DNA of 64,000 nucleotides from Actinomyces procaprae (lineage in GTDB: Bacteria > Actinomycetota > Actinomycetes > Actinomycetales > Actinomycetaceae): positions 2,480,001 through 2,544,000 of the forward strand of contig NZ_CP039292.1 in the NCBI RefSeq assembly GCF_004798665.1, written 5' to 3'. Positions 44,318-53,944 of this stretch are shown here, piece by piece (the stretch's first letter is position 1; every line of letters begins with the position of its first letter). The position numbers and the translations under genes were made by a program. Under the pieces are notes generated by a model that had not been told where the DNA came from, did not search any database, and saw only the letters and a list, made by a program, of their open reading frames with translations.

Positions 44318-45623
44318 TCAGTCCTGGTCTGGGGCCGGCGGGTTGTCGGCCGGTGCGGGTGCGGGCGCTGCGGGAAGCAGTTTGGTAAGCATGGAGGCCG
44401 CCATGAACCGCAGGGGGGGCCTCCCGGTCCAGCAGCCAGGCAGGGTCTCGCGTGAGCAGGGTGGCGGGGCGGCCGTGGCGGCGGCGCGCCTGGGCACGGT
44501 GGATGAGCACTGCGGCCGGCACCCCCGGATCCAGGCAGGCGTCAAGCAAGTCCCGGTCCGCCCGCGACAGGACGCGGTCGAAGCCGGGCGCAGCACCGTG
44601 CAGGCGCCGACACATGCCCGCCAGTGCGGCCCGCTCGGAGGGCGTCCAGATGTCCTCCCGGTCGCGGTAGTAGACGGCGCCGAACACGTGGATGCGCACC
44701 AGCTTGACCACTACGGCGCGGCGCCGCGTCGCCGTGAGCGAGGTGAACCAGGGCGCTCGCAGCACGCCGGGCAGGAAGCCGAGCTGCTCGTCCATGGGAC
44801 GCACGTCATAGGTGACGCGGTCCGTGGCGTCCTCACCTATCAGGTAGACGGGGCCAGCGGAGTCGTACGCGGTGGGGACAGCGGCGAACAGGCCGGTCAC
44901 CATGGACACGTCACCGCCGACGGTGGCGCCCTCCACCAGGTGGGCGCCGGTGCGCCGGAGCATCGCTACGCTGAGCAGTCCCAGCGGGGCGGAGCGGTAG
45001 GCGAGGCGGTCGGCGGCCAGGTCGGTGCGGGCGAGACGACGGACGACCCGGGTCTTAAGGGCGTCCAGGCCGTTTGAGCCGCGGCTGGTCCCGCAGGTGC
45101 TCAGGTACGGGGCGAGCAGCCTGGTGGGGCGCGGCGCGGGTGTCGGCACGATTGTCGTCGGGAGTCCCAGGGCCAGGCGGGGGATGACGAATTCGGCACC
45201 GGTCGCCTCGGCCAGCGCCAGCCAGGAGGCGACCGCGCCGGCTGCGAGGCGGTCGTCGGAGCCCATGATGGACACCCACGGGGTACGGGCGGCACGCATA
45301 CCCGCGTTGAAGGGGCCGGAGGCGGAGGGGCGGGGGTCGGTGTGCTCCAGGTAGCGGACCAGATGGCGGTGCTCCGGCCGGATCGCGGCGGCGATCTCCT
45401 CGGCGGGGCGGTTGTGGCAGGAGACGGTGATGGCGGCCTCGGGGTTGCCTTCCAGCAGGGAGGCGACGGCGCGGCCTATCGGCCTAGTGGGGGTGTGGCA
45501 GGCGACTACGACGTCCACCTGCGTACCGGGCGGTGCCTCGGTGCTCCCCAGGTCGGTGCGCTCAACGGTGTTGGGGCCGAGCCGACGGCGTCCGGCGGCG
45601 GGCAGGGCGAGTGTTTCGTGCAC
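44318..45623 (-). CDS. family 2 glycosyltransferase, frameshifted at a 7-base homopolymer
   Basis: The N-terminal GT-A domain is intact: VDVVVACHTPTRPIGRAVASLL, HNRPAEEIAAAI, FNAGMRAARTPWVSIMGSDDRLAAGAV. The frame fails at the C7 tract (coding strand) at 44413-44419. With one base less, it continues as LRFMAASMLTKLLP and stops at 44318, 6 bp before the next gene. Unshifted, the frame would run 1.4 kb antithetically through the next gene as Arg-rich nonsense. Length about 434 residues when repaired. Cause: slipped-strand phase variation, assembly error or decay. It starts 5 nt after the upstream gene's stop. Confidence 0.8.
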
Positions 45624-45628
45624 GTGCG

Positions 45629-46771
45629 TTACCCCCGAGGCTCGTCACCGGGCCAAGTCCCACCCCGGGGGGCGAGCAGGTCGCGGTAGGCGGTGTTGTA
45701 GCCGCGGGCGGCGGCGGCGGTGGAGAAGCGGTCGCCGATGGTTGCGGCGATGGCCTGGGCGGGCACGTCCGCGGTGGCGGCGTCGAGCTCGGCCACCGCA
45801 TCGGCCCACCTGGCCACGTCGCGGGTGTCCACCAGGCGCGAGTAGGCGGGGTCCAGGTATTCGCTCTGACCGCCCTTCGCACCGGTCACCACGGGGCGGC
45901 CGGCAATGACCGCCTCGGCCACGGCGATGAAGAAGTTGTCTGACCGGGTGGGCGCCAAGAGCAGGTCGGCCTCCGCGAGCGCGGCGCGCACGCCCACGGC
46001 ATCCAGGGTTCCGGTGAGGGTAATGCGTCCGGCCAGGTCGGGCGCGGCGGCGCGCTCGGTGACGGCGCCGCGCAGGGGCCCCTCCCCCACCCAGGTCAGG
46101 CGGGCGTCCAGGCCACGACGCACGAGCTCAGCCACAACCTCGAGGGCCAGCAGCGGGTCCTTACGGTCGATGAGTCCGCCCACACTCACCAGGGACAACG
46201 CACCATCGGTCCGCTCCCGCCGGGCGGCAGCCGGGTAGGGCTCGACGATGCACGGGACCACTCGGGTGTCGCGGCTGCCGCGGCCCCGGCGCACGCCGTC
46301 GGCCAGGAACTGGGAGTCGGTGGTGACGATGCCGGGCAGGCGCAGCAGTCGGCGCACCGCCGGCAGGGCCGCCCTGCCGGCGGTGCCGAGCGTCTCCGGG
46401 GCGGTCAGCGCCGACCAGTGCTCGGTGTGGATCCAGGGCAGCTGCGGGCGGAGCAGGGCGGCAGGCTCCAACGCGGAGGCGGCCATGGTGTGCAGAATCT
46501 GCGGGGTGAAGGAGTCACTGCGCAGGGCCGCGGAGACGGCGCGCGCGGCGCGAGCGACTTCAGCCGGTGACTGGGGGTTCATGGGCACGCGCCGCACCCG
46601 GATGCCCTCGTGCACCTGTTGACGGGTGCCGTCGTCGTCCCCGGGTGAGACCAGGTGGATGACGCGCAGCTCGTGCGCCCGGCCGATGGCGTGCAGGTTG
46701 TTCACCACGAAGCTGCCGCGGGAGGGGGCGACCGCGGTGGGGAACCAGGTGGTTACTGCGAGGACCCTCAT
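45629..46771 (-). CDS. family 4 glycosyltransferase
   Basis: 380 residues, GT-B. MRVLAVTTWFPTAVAPSRGSFVVNNL is a typical GT4 opening, then IHTEHWSAL, GIVTTDSQFLADGV, SVGGLIDRKDPLLALEVVAEL, WVGEGPLRG and LLLAPTRSDNFFIAVAEAVIAGRPVVTG, with the E-x7-E type donor motif (AVAEAVIAGRPV). The ATG at 46771 overlaps the upstream stop (ATGA). Confidence 0.88.
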   Translation of the reverse strand: MRVLAVTTWFPTAVAPSRGSFVVNNLHAIGRAHELRVIHLVSPGDDDGTRQQVHEGIRVRRVPMNPQSPAEVARAARAVSAALRSDSFTPQILHTMAASALEPAALLRPQLPWIHTEHWSALTAPETLGTAGRAALPAVRRLLRLPGIVTTDSQFLADGVRRGRGSRDTRVVPCIVEPYPAAARRERTDGALSLVSVGGLIDRKDPLLALEVVAELVRRGLDARLTWVGEGPLRGAVTERAAAPDLAGRITLTGTLDAVGVRAALAEADLLLAPTRSDNFFIAVAEAVIAGRPVVTGAKGGQSEYLDPAYSRLVDTRDVARWADAVAELDAATADVPAQAIAATIGDRFSTAAAARGYNTAYRDLLAPRGGTWPGDEPRG

Positions 46772-48003
46772 GCGTTCTCCCCGGTGTCGGTGCTGTGGTC
46801 GGCAGGAACGGCGAGCGTCGGATCGACGGCTGCGGCACGCGCGTCCGCAGCGATGACGGCATTCCACCAGCCGGCCATCTGCTCCTGCGCGGACAGCTCG
46901 TGAGCGGCGGCATGGGCGGCCGCCTTGCCGGCAGCGACCTGCGCGTCGGTGAGTGCGTCTAGGCAGGCGGCCAGGGAGCCGGCGGTGAAGTCAGCGGTTA
47001 CCGCTCCCAGTTGGTATTGCTCGACCACGCGCGCCATCTCCGGGCTCGGTGAGACGACCACGGCCAGGCGGGCCTGGATGAAGTCGAACAGCTTGTTGGG
47101 CAGAGTGTGCTTGTAGTTGAAGGAGACCGGCGGTATGGAGAAGACCCCGACGTCGTAGCGGGCGAGGGTGTCGATGAGCTCGGCGTAGGGCACGGGGTCC
47201 ATCACGCGCACTCGGCCTGCACGATCGGCGGGCAGTGCGGCCGCCCGGGCGCGCAGGGCGTCGATGACGGCGGGGTCATTGCGGGTCAGGTACAGGTCCA
47301 GGGTGACGTTGCGGTCGGTCAGGCCGATTGCGTCGACCATGATCTCCAGGTGCCGGTCGGGCAGGGCAGCACCGGAGTGCACCAGCCGCAGGGGACGACC
47401 GACGGGAGTGGGGTCCGCCTGCCGGTAGGGGGTGGCGTTGGTGACCACCTCGGCGCGGATGCCGTACTCCCGCGCATACGCGTCTGCCAGTCCCTGGGCC
47501 ACGGTGGTGACCGAGTCGACCCTGGTCACGTAGGTGCGGCACAGCCAGCGCACGTAGGGGGCGACGAACACACGCCAGCGCAGCACGCCCTCCTTCTGCC
47601 TGGGCGCGTATTCGTGCAGGTCGGCGTGGACGCCCCCGGGCGGGCGCAGCCACAGGGCCAGCGGCACGGTTTCCGCGTCGTCTGCCAGCACCGCGTCGAA
47701 TGCGCCGGGCTCCAGCTGTCCGCGCACCCAGGCAACCACCTCCTGCTGGGCCTGGGCGCGGGCGAAGCGGCGGGCAATCAGGTCGGAGCGGTCCAGCCGC
47801 CAGGAGACCAGCTCATCCGGGATGCGCACGTGCCGAGCCACGCCGTCCGGGGCCTCGCCGTAGCCGCAGGTGGTGACCTCGTGCGTGGGGGCGAACAGCC
47901 GCACCTGCTTCAGGACGCGGGCGTCGGAGGCGATCGGGGAGAAGGACAGGATCAGCAGTCGGGGGCGGCGGAGTGTCGCCACAGCGGTCGCGGCGGCGTT
48001 CAT
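46768..48003 (-). CDS. family 4-like glycosyltransferase
   Basis: 411 residues, GT-B. RLLILSFSPIASDARVLKQVRLF at the start, DLHEYAPRQKEG, VTTVAQGLADAYA, VTNATPYRQADP, RLVHSGAALPDRHLEIMVDAI and VSFNYKHTLPNKLFDFIQARLAVVVSP. The layout parallels the next gene (DARVLK, LPNKLFE), so they are distant paralogues. Sugar specificity is unknown. Overlaps both neighbours by 4 nt. Confidence 0.85.
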   Translation of the reverse strand: MNAAATAVATLRRPRLLILSFSPIASDARVLKQVRLFAPTHEVTTCGYGEAPDGVARHVRIPDELVSWRLDRSDLIARRFARAQAQQEVVAWVRGQLEPGAFDAVLADDAETVPLALWLRPPGGVHADLHEYAPRQKEGVLRWRVFVAPYVRWLCRTYVTRVDSVTTVAQGLADAYAREYGIRAEVVTNATPYRQADPTPVGRPLRLVHSGAALPDRHLEIMVDAIGLTDRNVTLDLYLTRNDPAVIDALRARAAALPADRAGRVRVMDPVPYAELIDTLARYDVGVFSIPPVSFNYKHTLPNKLFDFIQARLAVVVSPSPEMARVVEQYQLGAVTADFTAGSLAACLDALTDAQVAAGKAAAHAAAHELSAQEQMAGWWNAVIAADARAAAVDPTLAVPADHSTDTGENA

Positions 48004-49490
48004 GCGCGCTCCCCCATCAGGGCGCGGCGGTAGGCGCCGATCAGCGCCGCGGTCTCATGCTCCCAGGTCAGCTGCGGGCAGGCCGCCAGCGCGGCGGCCC
48101 GGTACTTCTCGGAGCCGTCAAGGATGCGGCTGATGGTGGCCGCCAGGTCCGCCGGATCCTCCCCGGAGAAGACCTCCCCCACCCCGTAGTGCTCGACGAC
48201 GCCGCGGATATCCGGCAGGTCGGCGGCCGCCACGGGCAGCCCGCCGCGAATGGACTCGAAGAGCTTGTTGGGCAGGGCGAAGCGGTAGGACAGGCAGGTG
48301 GGTCGAACATGCACCACAGCCACGTCAGCGTCGGACAGGGCGTCGGCCACCTCGTGCGGCGCGACCGGCCCCACGCGGTGCACGCGATCACTCACGCCGT
48401 GACGGGCCGCTTCCTGGGCGATGACGTCCAGGTAGTCGGGCTCACCGTAGCCGAGCATGACCAGGTGGACGTCGGCGGGCAGGTGCGGCAGAGCGGCGAC
48501 GGTCTCCTCAATGCCCCGGGAGGTGGTGATGCGACCGCCGTAAGCGATGACCCGGTCGGTGGGAACCAGGCCCGCCAGTTCGTGCAGGCGCCCGCGCGCA
48601 GGATCGGGCAGGGGGCCTGCTGCGGGGATGTTGCGCACCAGGGTCGGTGGGCGCTCCAACCGGTAGTGCTCCGTCAGCCACTCGACGATGGAGGGCGATA
48701 CGGTGATGACAGCGTCGGCGCGGCGGATGCCCCGCCTCTCGATGGCGGCCTCCACCCGCCGGGCGAGCGGCCGGTCGGAGCGGACGTTGCGGTGCAGCCA
48801 CAGCTCGTGCGAGTCGTAGACGAGGCGGGCGTTGCAGCGGTCCACGATCCACATGGCTGGGGCGAGTGTGTTCCCGTCGTTGGCGTGGACCACGTCCGGC
48901 ATCCAGGCCAGGGCGGCGCGGGCGGCGCGCAGCCAGTAGTCGCCCAGTGAGACGGTCTTGTACGCGCGCATAGCGGCGTCGGCGGCCAGCGCACCGGCAC
49001 GGTCGGCCGCCGCGTGGGCCGAGGCGGCCACCGTCGTGCCGGATACGAGCGCCGGGGCGACGTCTGCCTCGGGCGCTTCAGCCCCGAGCGCCAGGGTGTC
49101 CTGGATGGCGGCACCGCCCGTAGCCGGGGTCGCCGGTGCCTCGACACCTGCGGGAGCGCCGGCCTTGCCGGTGACGCGGTCGCGCAGGGACGCCAGGCGG
49201 GGGGACACATTGGCGAGGGAGAACTCGCGGGCACGCACAATGTCCACCCCGTCGTCGACCGGAACCGTGCCCTCGGGGTAGCCGGAGTTGGCGCGGGCTA
49301 CCGCGAAGATGCGCACGGTGGCGCCGGCGGCACGCAGGGTCGCCGCCTCCTTCAGGACGCGGGCGTCGTTGTGGGCGTCGTTGTACACCAGCATGGCCAC
49401 GCGCGGTCCGCGCCCATTGAAAGTGGGTAGATGGTGTGCGGCCGCCGTATTACCACCAGCTGCGGCGGTGCCACTGTGCGGGGCGGTCAT
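48000..49490 (-). CDS. family 4 glycosyltransferase with linker insert
   Basis: 496 residues, GT-B. VAMLVYNDAHNDARVLKEAATL, DVVHANDGNTLAPAMWIVDR, VYDSHELWLHRNVRSDRP, AVITVSPSIVEWL, IAYGGRITTSRGIEETV and LSYRFALPNKLFESIRGGLPVAA. Residues about 105-165 are an Ala/Pro-rich insert between strands of the N-terminal domain, longer than in usual GT4 enzymes. ATGA/GTGA-type overlaps on both sides tie it to the exporter operon. Confidence 0.86.
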   Translation of the reverse strand: MTAPHSGTAAAGGNTAAAHHLPTFNGRGPRVAMLVYNDAHNDARVLKEAATLRAAGATVRIFAVARANSGYPEGTVPVDDGVDIVRAREFSLANVSPRLASLRDRVTGKAGAPAGVEAPATPATGGAAIQDTLALGAEAPEADVAPALVSGTTVAASAHAAADRAGALAADAAMRAYKTVSLGDYWLRAARAALAWMPDVVHANDGNTLAPAMWIVDRCNARLVYDSHELWLHRNVRSDRPLARRVEAAIERRGIRRADAVITVSPSIVEWLTEHYRLERPPTLVRNIPAAGPLPDPARGRLHELAGLVPTDRVIAYGGRITTSRGIEETVAALPHLPADVHLVMLGYGEPDYLDVIAQEAARHGVSDRVHRVGPVAPHEVADALSDADVAVVHVRPTCLSYRFALPNKLFESIRGGLPVAAADLPDIRGVVEHYGVGEVFSGEDPADLAATISRILDGSEKYRAAALAACPQLTWEHETAALIGAYRRALMGERA

Positions 49491-51346
49491 GCGCTCTCCT
49501 TCTGGTCGGTACGGGAGGCTGCTGCCAGAACGCCGCGCGCGGTCGACTCGTCGTCGTCATCGAGCAGGCCCGCCAGGGCGGCCTGCTGGGCGAAGTCGGG
49601 TGCGGCCGCAACCACTTGATCGAAGGTGCCGGATGCGACCAGGTGGGCGTCACGCATGAAGCACACCTGATCGCTGTGGCGGATGGTGGCCAGGCGGTGC
49701 GCGACCACGATCACGGTCACCTCACCGGACAGCTCCGCTACCGCCTCGGTCACGGCCGCCTCGGTGGCGGTGTCCAGCGCGGAGGTCGCCTCGTCCATGA
49801 TCAGGACCAGCGGTTCGGAGTACAGGGCCCGGGCGATGCCCAGGCGCTGCCGCTGCCCGCCGGACAACTTCATGCCGCCCTCTCCGACCGAGGCCCAGAT
49901 CCCGCCCTCGCGATCCTCGATGACATCGAGCAGCTGTGCGCGGCGCAGCGCACGGCGCACGCGTTCGACGTCAATGGAGTCGGTATCCCAGGACAGAGCG
50001 ACATTGTGGGCGACGGTGGAGTCGAACAGGGAGACTTCCTGGGGCACGTAGCCGACGCGGGAGCGCCAGGAGTGCAGCACCTCGGTCAGGGGCACGTCGT
50101 CGACGCGCAGCTGACCGGCGGAGGGGGTGAGCAGGCCGAGGATCATGTCCACCAGGGTGGACTTGCCCGAGCCGGACGCGCCGACCAGGGCGAGGGAGGA
50201 GCCGAACGGCAGGGTGAGGGACACGTGCTCCACCGCCGGATTGTCGGAGCCGACGTAGGTGAAGGAGACGTCGTCCAGCACGAGGGCGCGGGCGTCGTCG
50301 GGCAGCTCGGTACCGGCGACCATTTCGGCGTGCTGGGCGCGGTTGACGCGGCCGGCCTCGATCTCCGCGAGCACCCGCTCGGCGTAGGGGATGTTCGAGC
50401 CGGTCTGGCCCATGATCGTCTGGAAGCGCGTAATGGAGGGCACGATGCGGAAGCCACACACGCCGAACAGGGCGAGGGAGGACAGCGCCTCGCCCTGCCC
50501 GCCCTGGGCGAAGCCGATGCCCGCGGCGATGGCCAGGCCACCGATCAGAGCGATCTCAAGCATGTAGCGGGGCACCGCGCCGAGGAAGGACTGGTCGGCG
50601 CGGGCCTGGGACGCCTTGCGCCGCTCCTCCAGCACCACGCGCTCAAGCTCGGCGGCCTTGTCCCGCAGAGTGATCTCCTTCAGCGAGTGGACCATCTCGG
50701 ACACCAGCCGCACCGAGCGCACGGAGTAGGTGCGGTTGTCCTTGCCAGCGGCCACTGCCCGGCGCAGCACCCACAGGTACATGACTAGGGCGACGACGCC
50801 GAAGTAGAGGACGGTGATGGCCGCCATCACGGGCCTGGCAACGAAGAGCACCGCCATGACGGCCACAAAGGTGCACACCTCGCCGGCCAGCTGGGTGAAG
50901 GGGATCAGCACGCCGGAGACGGTGGAGGCCACGCCCACATCCGTGGAGCGGACCAGGTCGGTGGAGTGGCGGCGCAGCCGCTCGGCCCAGGGGGCGTAGA
51001 AGAATGAGTCGAGCAGCTGTGCGCCCAGGTCCTGCTCGAAGCCGGCGAAGCGCCTGGTGGAGGCACGCTGAATGGCAATGGCGAGCAGGTCCTTGCTGAT
51101 GATGAGCACGCACACCACCAGCAGCAGCCAGACGGTCCCGGACCCGCCCACGCTCATGCCGATCACAGGAATGGTGAAGGCCGCACCGGTCATCAGCGGG
51201 GTGAGCAGGAGGGCGAGCAGACCCAGCGCGGCAACGTCGAGCAGGGACAGCGCCGAGAACAGGCCCGCGAAGGTGAGGATGAAGCGCTTGGCGTCATGCG
51301 GCAGGACGCTTAGCAGATTCCTGACGGTGCGCAGCAGCAGACTCAC
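49487..51346 (-). CDS. fused ABC exporter (MsbA/PglK type)
   Basis: 619 residues. A six-helix transmembrane domain (about 1-320) precedes a nucleotide-binding domain with Walker A GASGSGKST, signature LSGGQRQRLGIARAL, Walker B LVLIMDEATSALD and H-loop VVAHRLATIRHSD. The half-transporter would homodimerise. In glycan loci this type flips lipid-linked oligosaccharides, as PglK does, so it may export the product of the surrounding glycosyltransferases. GTG start at 51346, with a perfect TATACT 6 nt upstream. First gene of an operon running to at least 39257. Confidence 0.9.
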   Translation of the reverse strand: MSLLLRTVRNLLSVLPHDAKRFILTFAGLFSALSLLDVAALGLLALLLTPLMTGAAFTIPVIGMSVGGSGTVWLLLVVCVLIISKDLLAIAIQRASTRRFAGFEQDLGAQLLDSFFYAPWAERLRRHSTDLVRSTDVGVASTVSGVLIPFTQLAGEVCTFVAVMAVLFVARPVMAAITVLYFGVVALVMYLWVLRRAVAAGKDNRTYSVRSVRLVSEMVHSLKEITLRDKAAELERVVLEERRKASQARADQSFLGAVPRYMLEIALIGGLAIAAGIGFAQGGQGEALSSLALFGVCGFRIVPSITRFQTIMGQTGSNIPYAERVLAEIEAGRVNRAQHAEMVAGTELPDDARALVLDDVSFTYVGSDNPAVEHVSLTLPFGSSLALVGASGSGKSTLVDMILGLLTPSAGQLRVDDVPLTEVLHSWRSRVGYVPQEVSLFDSTVAHNVALSWDTDSIDVERVRRALRRAQLLDVIEDREGGIWASVGEGGMKLSGGQRQRLGIARALYSEPLVLIMDEATSALDTATEAAVTEAVAELSGEVTVIVVAHRLATIRHSDQVCFMRDAHLVASGTFDQVVAAAPDFAQQAALAGLLDDDDESTARGVLAAASRTDQKESA

Positions 51347-51352
51347 CCGGCG

Positions 51353-51358
51353 AGTATA
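51353..51358 (-). promoter_or_regulatory. leaderless -10 for the ABC exporter operon
   Basis: TATACT on the minus strand followed by 6 nt and the GTG at 51346. The best match to the -10 consensus in the window, and it decides the start codon. Confidence 0.55.
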
Positions 51359-51481
51359 TCCGGACACATCCGTGCACGTGCCCTTACAGCGGGGGCTTCG
51401 CCGTCGCGTCCTGCCCACAGCTGTGCCGATACGGCGGTGGCGAGACGGTGGCAGTGCCGCGACGACGCGGCCGCAGGCCGG

Positions 51482-51487
51482 TAGAGT
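51482..51487 (+). promoter_or_regulatory. candidate leaderless -10 for wecB
   Basis: TAGAGT, 7-nt spacer, ATG at 51495. Divergent from the exporter promoter 124 bp away. Confidence 0.5.
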
Positions 51488-51494
51488 CCGGGGC

Positions 51495-52601
51495 ATGAAG
51501 GTGCTGTCCGTGGTCGGGGCCCGCCCCCAGTTCGTCAAGCTTGCCCCCATTGCCCACGCCTGCGCCGCCGTCGGCGTGGAGCACGTGATCGTACACACCG
51601 GCCAGCACTACGACCCCATGCTCTCCGACGTCTTCTTCCGTGACCTGGGCATTCCCGCGCCCGACGTGCACCTGGGCGTGGGGTCGGGCTCGCACGGGGT
51701 GCAGACCGGGGCCATGCTCGCGGAGATGGACGGGGTCCTGGCCGAGCACGCCCCTGACTGGGTGCTGGTCTACGGGGACACAAACTCCACGCTCGCCGGG
51801 GCGCTGGCGGCGGTGAAGCTGCACGTGCCCAGCGCCCACCTGGAGGCGGGGCTGCGCTCCTTCAACCGCGCCATGCCCGAGGAGATCAACCGGGTGCTCA
51901 CCGACCACGCCGCCGACCTGCTGCTCACCCCCACCGCAATAGGTGCTGCGCACCTGGCCGCCGAGGGCCTGGCGGAGCGCACCGTGGTGGTGGGCGACGT
52001 CATGACCGATGTACTGCTGCGGGTGCGCGATCAGGTGGCGGGGGCGCCGTCGCCGGTGATGCGTGAGCTGGGTCTGGCGGATAGGGGCTACTCGCTGGCC
52101 ACGATCCACCGGGCGGAGAACACCGACGACGCCGACCGGCTGCGCGCGGTGCTGGATGCGCTGGCCCGCGTGGATCATCCGGTGGTGCTGCTGGCGCATC
52201 CGCGGCTGGTGGCCAAGTGCGCCGAGCACCGCATCGACCTGGAGGCCGTCGGCGGGGCCCCGGGCTCGCAGCTGCTGGTGCACCCGCCCCTGCCCTACCC
52301 GGAGTTGATTGCCTCCGCCCTGCACGCCCGCGGCGTGGTCACGGACTCAGGTGGACTCCAGAAGGAGGCCTTCCTGCTGCGGGTGCCGTGTACGACGGTG
52401 CGACCGCAGACCGAGTGGGTTGAGACCGTGGAACTGGGCTGGAATGTGCTGGTCGAGCCCGGTGAGTCACTGGTGGCGGCGGCCTCCCGGCCCAGGCCGG
52501 CCGAGCCGGACCCGGGCGCGGCCACCCCCTACGGCGACGGTCACGCCGCCGAGCGGGTGGTGGCCGAGCTGCGCGCCCGCGTCGGCAGCGTCACCTTCTG
52601 A
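51495..52601 (+). CDS. wecB: UDP-N-acetylglucosamine 2-epimerase, non-hydrolysing (WecB/WbpI-like)
   Basis: 368 residues. KVLSVVGARPQFVKLAPIAHA, VHTGQHYDPMLSD, VLVYGDTNSTLAGALAA, HLEAGLRSFNRAMPEEINRVL and IHRAENTDD are signatures of the family; GVVTDSGGLQKEAFLLRVPC ends the UDP site. WecB epimerises UDP-GlcNAc to UDP-ManNAc; WbpI and WlbD do the same to UDP-2,3-diacetamido-glucuronate. The neighbouring oxidoreductase, aminotransferase and acetyltransferase favour the second role, but sequence alone does not separate them. Convergent with the broken GT4. Confidence 0.9.
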   Translation: MKVLSVVGARPQFVKLAPIAHACAAVGVEHVIVHTGQHYDPMLSDVFFRDLGIPAPDVHLGVGSGSHGVQTGAMLAEMDGVLAEHAPDWVLVYGDTNSTLAGALAAVKLHVPSAHLEAGLRSFNRAMPEEINRVLTDHAADLLLTPTAIGAAHLAAEGLAERTVVVGDVMTDVLLRVRDQVAGAPSPVMRELGLADRGYSLATIHRAENTDDADRLRAVLDALARVDHPVVLLAHPRLVAKCAEHRIDLEAVGGAPGSQLLVHPPLPYPELIASALHARGVVTDSGGLQKEAFLLRVPCTTVRPQTEWVETVELGWNVLVEPGESLVAAASRPRPAEPDPGAATPYGDGHAAERVVAELRARVGSVTF

Positions 52602-52691
52602 CCGTCCCGCTCCCGGCCGGGCCGTTCTGACTGGCCCGGCTCGGCCGAGCGCCTGGACCGTCACCCGCCTCTACGAGCACAAAGTCGTGTG

Positions 52692-53944
52692 TCAGTCCGC
52701 CGCCGACGCCCCTGCCAACAACACCTCGGCGGCGTCGCGCAGGGCGGCCTGCATGGAGCGGTGCCGCATGACCCACTCCCGACGGCGCTGCGCCGCCTGG
52801 GCCCGCTGCGCGTCGTCCGCCCGGGACGCCTCCAGGGCGGCCAGCATCGCGGCGGCGACCTGCTCGGCGTCGTAGTCGCTCGCCCAGCCCAGGGCGTTGG
52901 CGGGCAGGTCCGTGCGCGCCGGCCCGGGTCCGGCGTAGACCACCGGGGTGCCGCAGGCCAGAGCGGCGAAGATCTTGGTGGGGTAGGCGAAGTCGTAGCC
53001 AAGCCCCGGGCGAATGGACACCACCGAGGCCACCGCCCCGCGCTGCCAGGTGGCGGCCTGCGCGGCCGGCACCAGGTCGCGGAAGACCACGCGCGCGTCC
53101 CCGCCCGCCAGGTCCTTCAGCGCCTGCCAGTCGCTGCCCTGCCCCAGGAACACCAGCCTGGCCTCGGGCTCCTCCCGGTGCACCAGGCGCAGCGCCTCAA
53201 TGAACACGCCCGCCCCCTGCCACTCCGAGGCGGTGCCGGCGTACAGGAAGTACGGCGCCGACGGTGCGTCGGCGGCACGCGCGCCGTCCGGGGTGAACAC
53301 GTCGGTGTCGATGCCGTTGGGCACCACGGTGACCGCGCGGGCGCCCAGTTCCCGTACCCGCTCGGCCACGCCGTCGTTGACGGCCAGCACGGTGCGGGCG
53401 CCGCGCAGCACCAGCCCCTCCACGCCCCGCAGGGCGCCGACCACCCAGCCGGGGGCACCGGTGGAGGCGGCCGCATCGGACCAGACGTCGGCGCGTAGTA
53501 GGCGTAGGGGGCGCCGCGCAGGGCGGCGGCCACGCCCACCACCGCCCCGGTGGTGGGCGGCGGCTCGGCGACGATCAGGTCCGGCGCCGGCCCGGCCAGC
53601 AGCCGTGCCGCGAGCGGGATGTCGAAGCTGAGGTACTGGGCGTATCCGCGGATGTAGCCGCCCTCGTCACGCAGCGCCGGGGCGGAGCTGACGGTGACCC
53701 CGGGGTCGGCGCGCAGCCATGCCCGGCGGGGTGGAGGTCAGCACCCGTACCTGCGCGCCGGCGTCGGCCAGGGCGCGGGCCAGTCCGCGCAGCCGCAGCG
53801 CGGCGGCCGCAGGCTCGGGGGCGTACAGGCGGGTCGCCAGCACCACCCGGGGCTCTCCCCGCGCGGACGGGCGCGCAGGGCGGCGGCCGCAAGCACCGCC
53901 GCCCCCGCTCCCGCCGCGGCCAGGGCGAGCAGACGGCGGTTCAC
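52692..53944 (-). pseudogene. family 4 glycosyltransferase with three apparent frameshifts
   Basis: Pieces of one GT-B enzyme lie in alternating frames. They are MNRRLLALAAAGAGAAVL (from 53944), EPRVVLATRLYAPEPAAA with RVLTSTPPGMA, then VTVSSAPALRDEGGYIRGYA to APYAYY, then DVWSDAAASTG with VLAVNDGVAERV, VVPNGIDTDVF, FLYAGTASEWQGAGVF and YPTKIFAALACGTPVVYAG to the stop at 52692. Breaks fall near 53855, 53725 and 53490; net length is 3n+2. Its ATG overlaps the oxidoreductase stop. An N-terminal hydrophobic helix suggests membrane attachment. Decay and assembly error are both possible. Confidence 0.8.
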
